Below, in pieces: positions 62,766 through 64,000 of a stretch of DNA of 64,000 nt. The stretch comes from Lentilactobacillus buchneri. Lineage in GTDB: Bacteria; Bacillota; Bacilli; Lactobacillales; Lactobacillaceae. The stretch's first letter is position 1. Each line of letters opens with the position of its first letter. The DNA lies in assembly GCF_018314255.1 (NCBI RefSeq), contig NZ_CP073066.1, positions 1,612,001 to 1,676,000 of the forward strand. The letters are read 5' to 3'. Below the pieces are notes generated by a model. It was not told where the DNA came from, did not search any database, and saw only the letters and a list, made by a program, of their open reading frames with translations. The translations under genes and the position numbers were made by a program.

Positions 62766-64000
62766 GGTTCTTCGTCAACTGTTGTTGGTGAACAAAATAT
62801 TGGAGTTCTAATCACTTGGTGATTAGAGCTCTTTTTGTATGAACTCGAAAAGCGAACAGCACTCTTAGCCGGAATCTGAAGAAGTTTCGGTAACCAAATC
62901 CAGTGCGTTTAATGACTTTAATCTTGTTGTTTGAACCTTCTAAGGGCCCGTTGGTGTAATGGTGAGTAAAGGTATTGCCAATTTCATCATGATGAGTCGC
63001 TAGGGTCTGGAGGGTTGCCAACATCTCTTCCGAGCAGCCCTCTAAGTGATGGAATACTTGATTATAGTTGGGCCAATCACGGTTTTTGATGGTTTCACGT
63101 AACCGATTCATCACGTTGTAAGTTTGCTTGAGCTCGGGATCAATGTCCAATAAAGCATCAACCACATCAGTGGCAGTCGCTGGATAAGGGAAGTTTGTCC
63201 ACTTACGGAAAGCTTCGTAGTTGAGGTGATTTTCCGGCGTTAATAATAGTTTCCAATAGCGTTTTAGGGCGTGATACTCGCGTGAGGAAGTCGCCAGGGT
63301 TTTCATGAGGCGCACCCGCGTCTTATTAAAAGCTCGATTTAAAGCGTTAACCAAGTGGAACGGATCGATGACAACGATGGCGTTCGGAAAGATCTGCCCC
63401 ACCAATTTGGGATAGGTATAGTTCATATCGGTGACGATAATTTTCACATTTTCTCGCGCAGCCTGGTCGTAATGCTGGAAATACTTTTGAAGCTGATAGA
63501 TGGTCCTAAAGGGTAACAGGTCGATCAATTCGTGGGTTTCCGCGTCCATAAATTCAAAGCTCATCGCGCCGGTGGCGCTCTTAGTGCTTTTAACTTCGTC
63601 CATGAGGAGAACTTTTGGTAAATAGTGCCAGTTGGTTTGAAAGTCCCGTTCAGCGCGCAAGAGCTGCCGACCAACGAATGAATCCGAAGTGGATAACTCA
63701 TCGGCAATGTGTTTGAGCGAAACCGGTTCGGTCAGTTTTTCTAAGCATTGTTTGCGGGTCGTATTTGAAATCGTGCAGTGTTTCGGCACCGCATTCGTCT
63801 GCGCCAGGAAATTGGTATGACAAGCCTTACAGTGAAAGTTTCGCCGATTGAGACACAGGATAACGGTGCTGCCCAATGTTTTTGCGAATCTAATGGTGGT
63901 CTTCCGCCAACCATAGCCAATAATTTGGTGATCATTGATAATCCCACAATTGCGGCATGCCTTGGGGGTGTAGTTTAGGGACCCCACCAATCGAATCACT
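62766..64000 (-). mobile_element. ISL3-family insertion sequence, cut by window end
   Basis: The end at about 62766 begins GGTTCTTCGTCAACTG, an ISL3-type terminal repeat. One transposase gene on the minus strand fills the visible 1.2 kb. The other end and the target duplication lie outside the window. Confidence 0.8.
62812..64000 (-). CDS. ISL3-family transposase, 5' end outside window
   Basis: The visible roughly 396 residues have an N-terminal zinc finger (ACRNCGIINDHQ and FHCKACHTNF). An HTH around SLKHIADELSTSDSFVGRQL follows. The DDE-type core has LLMDEVKSTKSA, IIVTDMNYTYPKLV, VVIDPFHLVNALNRAFNKTR, and GPLEGSNNKIKVIKRTGFGY with the final Glu. An in-frame GTG at 63997-63999 is probably internal; ISL3 transposases are usually about 430 residues. 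No frameshift is visible. Confidence 0.9.
   Translation of the reverse strand, partial: VIRLVGSLNYTPKACRNCGIINDHQIIGYGWRKTTIRFAKTLGSTVILCLNRRNFHCKACHTNFLAQTNAVPKHCTISNTTRKQCLEKLTEPVSLKHIADELSTSDSFVGRQLLRAERDFQTNWHYLPKVLLMDEVKSTKSATGAMSFEFMDAETHELIDLLPFRTIYQLQKYFQHYDQAARENVKIIVTDMNYTYPKLVGQIFPNAIVVIDPFHLVNALNRAFNKTRVRLMKTLATSSREYHALKRYWKLLLTPENHLNYEAFRKWTNFPYPATATDVVDALLDIDPELKQTYNVMNRLRETIKNRDWPNYNQVFHHLEGCSEEMLATLQTLATHHDEIGNTFTHHYTNGPLEGSNNKIKVIKRTGFGYRNFFRFRLRVLFAFRVHTKRALITK

Noticed and set aside
1..64000. CRISPR arrays, tRNA or rRNA genes, prophage or integrative element boundaries
   Set aside because: No spaced short direct repeats, no cloverleaf-like sequence ending in CCA, no phage structural genes or integrase were recognised by eye.

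Overview
The window looks like the chromosome of a lactic acid bacterium of the family Lactobacillaceae. Supporting signs are a moderate GC content, strong AGGAGG-type ribosome sites, a compact purEKCSQLFMNHD order, an mntH-uspA pair, a PyrR-type pyr leader, GlnR boxes, a cre site and xylose-regulator operators of lactobacillus type, and IS30 and ISL3 family insertion sequences. A heterofermentative, Lentilactobacillus-like organism is my best guess, by inference from gene content only. No rRNA or tRNA gene and no CRISPR array was seen.

Layout. 1-2.8 kb: the end of an ECF vitamin transporter locus (ATPase tail, S component) followed by two exported proteins. One is an alpha/alpha-toroid protein and the other a membrane-anchored DUF4430 protein; together they correspond to the two halves of animal intrinsic factor/transcobalamin. 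3-7 kb: an acyl-CoA dehydrogenase-etfBA operon, divergent from an XRE-TPR regulator. 7-24 kb: single genes and short operons for redox, stress and metal or nitrogen transport. These include an exported tyrosine phosphatase, a MarR-controlled flavin reductase, mntH-uspA, an aldehyde dehydrogenase, a DAG kinase-like protein, a HxlR/Nudix/DJ-1 divergon, amtB with two GlnR boxes, a P-type ATPase/HMA chaperone/Dps-like operon and a frameshifted aldo/keto reductase. 24-36 kb: the de novo purine operon, interrupted before purD by three tandem hairpin repeats. 36-43.5 kb: yaaA, a prolyl aminopeptidase, a HAD phosphatase, a transporter, mazEF, and pyrFED behind a PyrR attenuator. 43.6-46.1 kb: a UvrA2-type ATPase. 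46-58 kb: a xyloside/xylose catabolic region (ROK regulator XylR, AraC regulator, GH120 beta-xylosidase, transporter, GH30 hydrolase, xylA, xylB). 58-62.7 kb: amino acid permease, Lrp regulator, drug-type MFS and a small-protein/GNAT pair. The window ends inside an ISL3-family element.

How it fits together. The xyl region would import short xylosides, cleave them in the cytoplasm (GH30; GH120 is dead here) and feed xylose through XylA and XylB to xylulose 5-phosphate. Three xylO-like operators and one cre site tie it to XylR and to carbon repression. The GH120 gene carries both a 1-nt frameshift and an IS30-type insertion of exactly 1043 bp flanked by a 4-bp ACAA duplication; removing the IS restores the reading frame across the junction.

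The most unusual features are (i) a family of roughly 110-bp hairpin elements with conserved ends and variable palindromic cores, single at 2.8 kb and three in tandem between purH and purD, with similarly sized palindromes at 7.0 and 38.1 kb, and (ii) the split intrinsic factor-like pair beside an ECF transporter. Four genes look broken (GH120, aldo/keto reductase, GNAT, a small membrane protein); two of the lesions lie in homopolymer runs and could be sequence errors.
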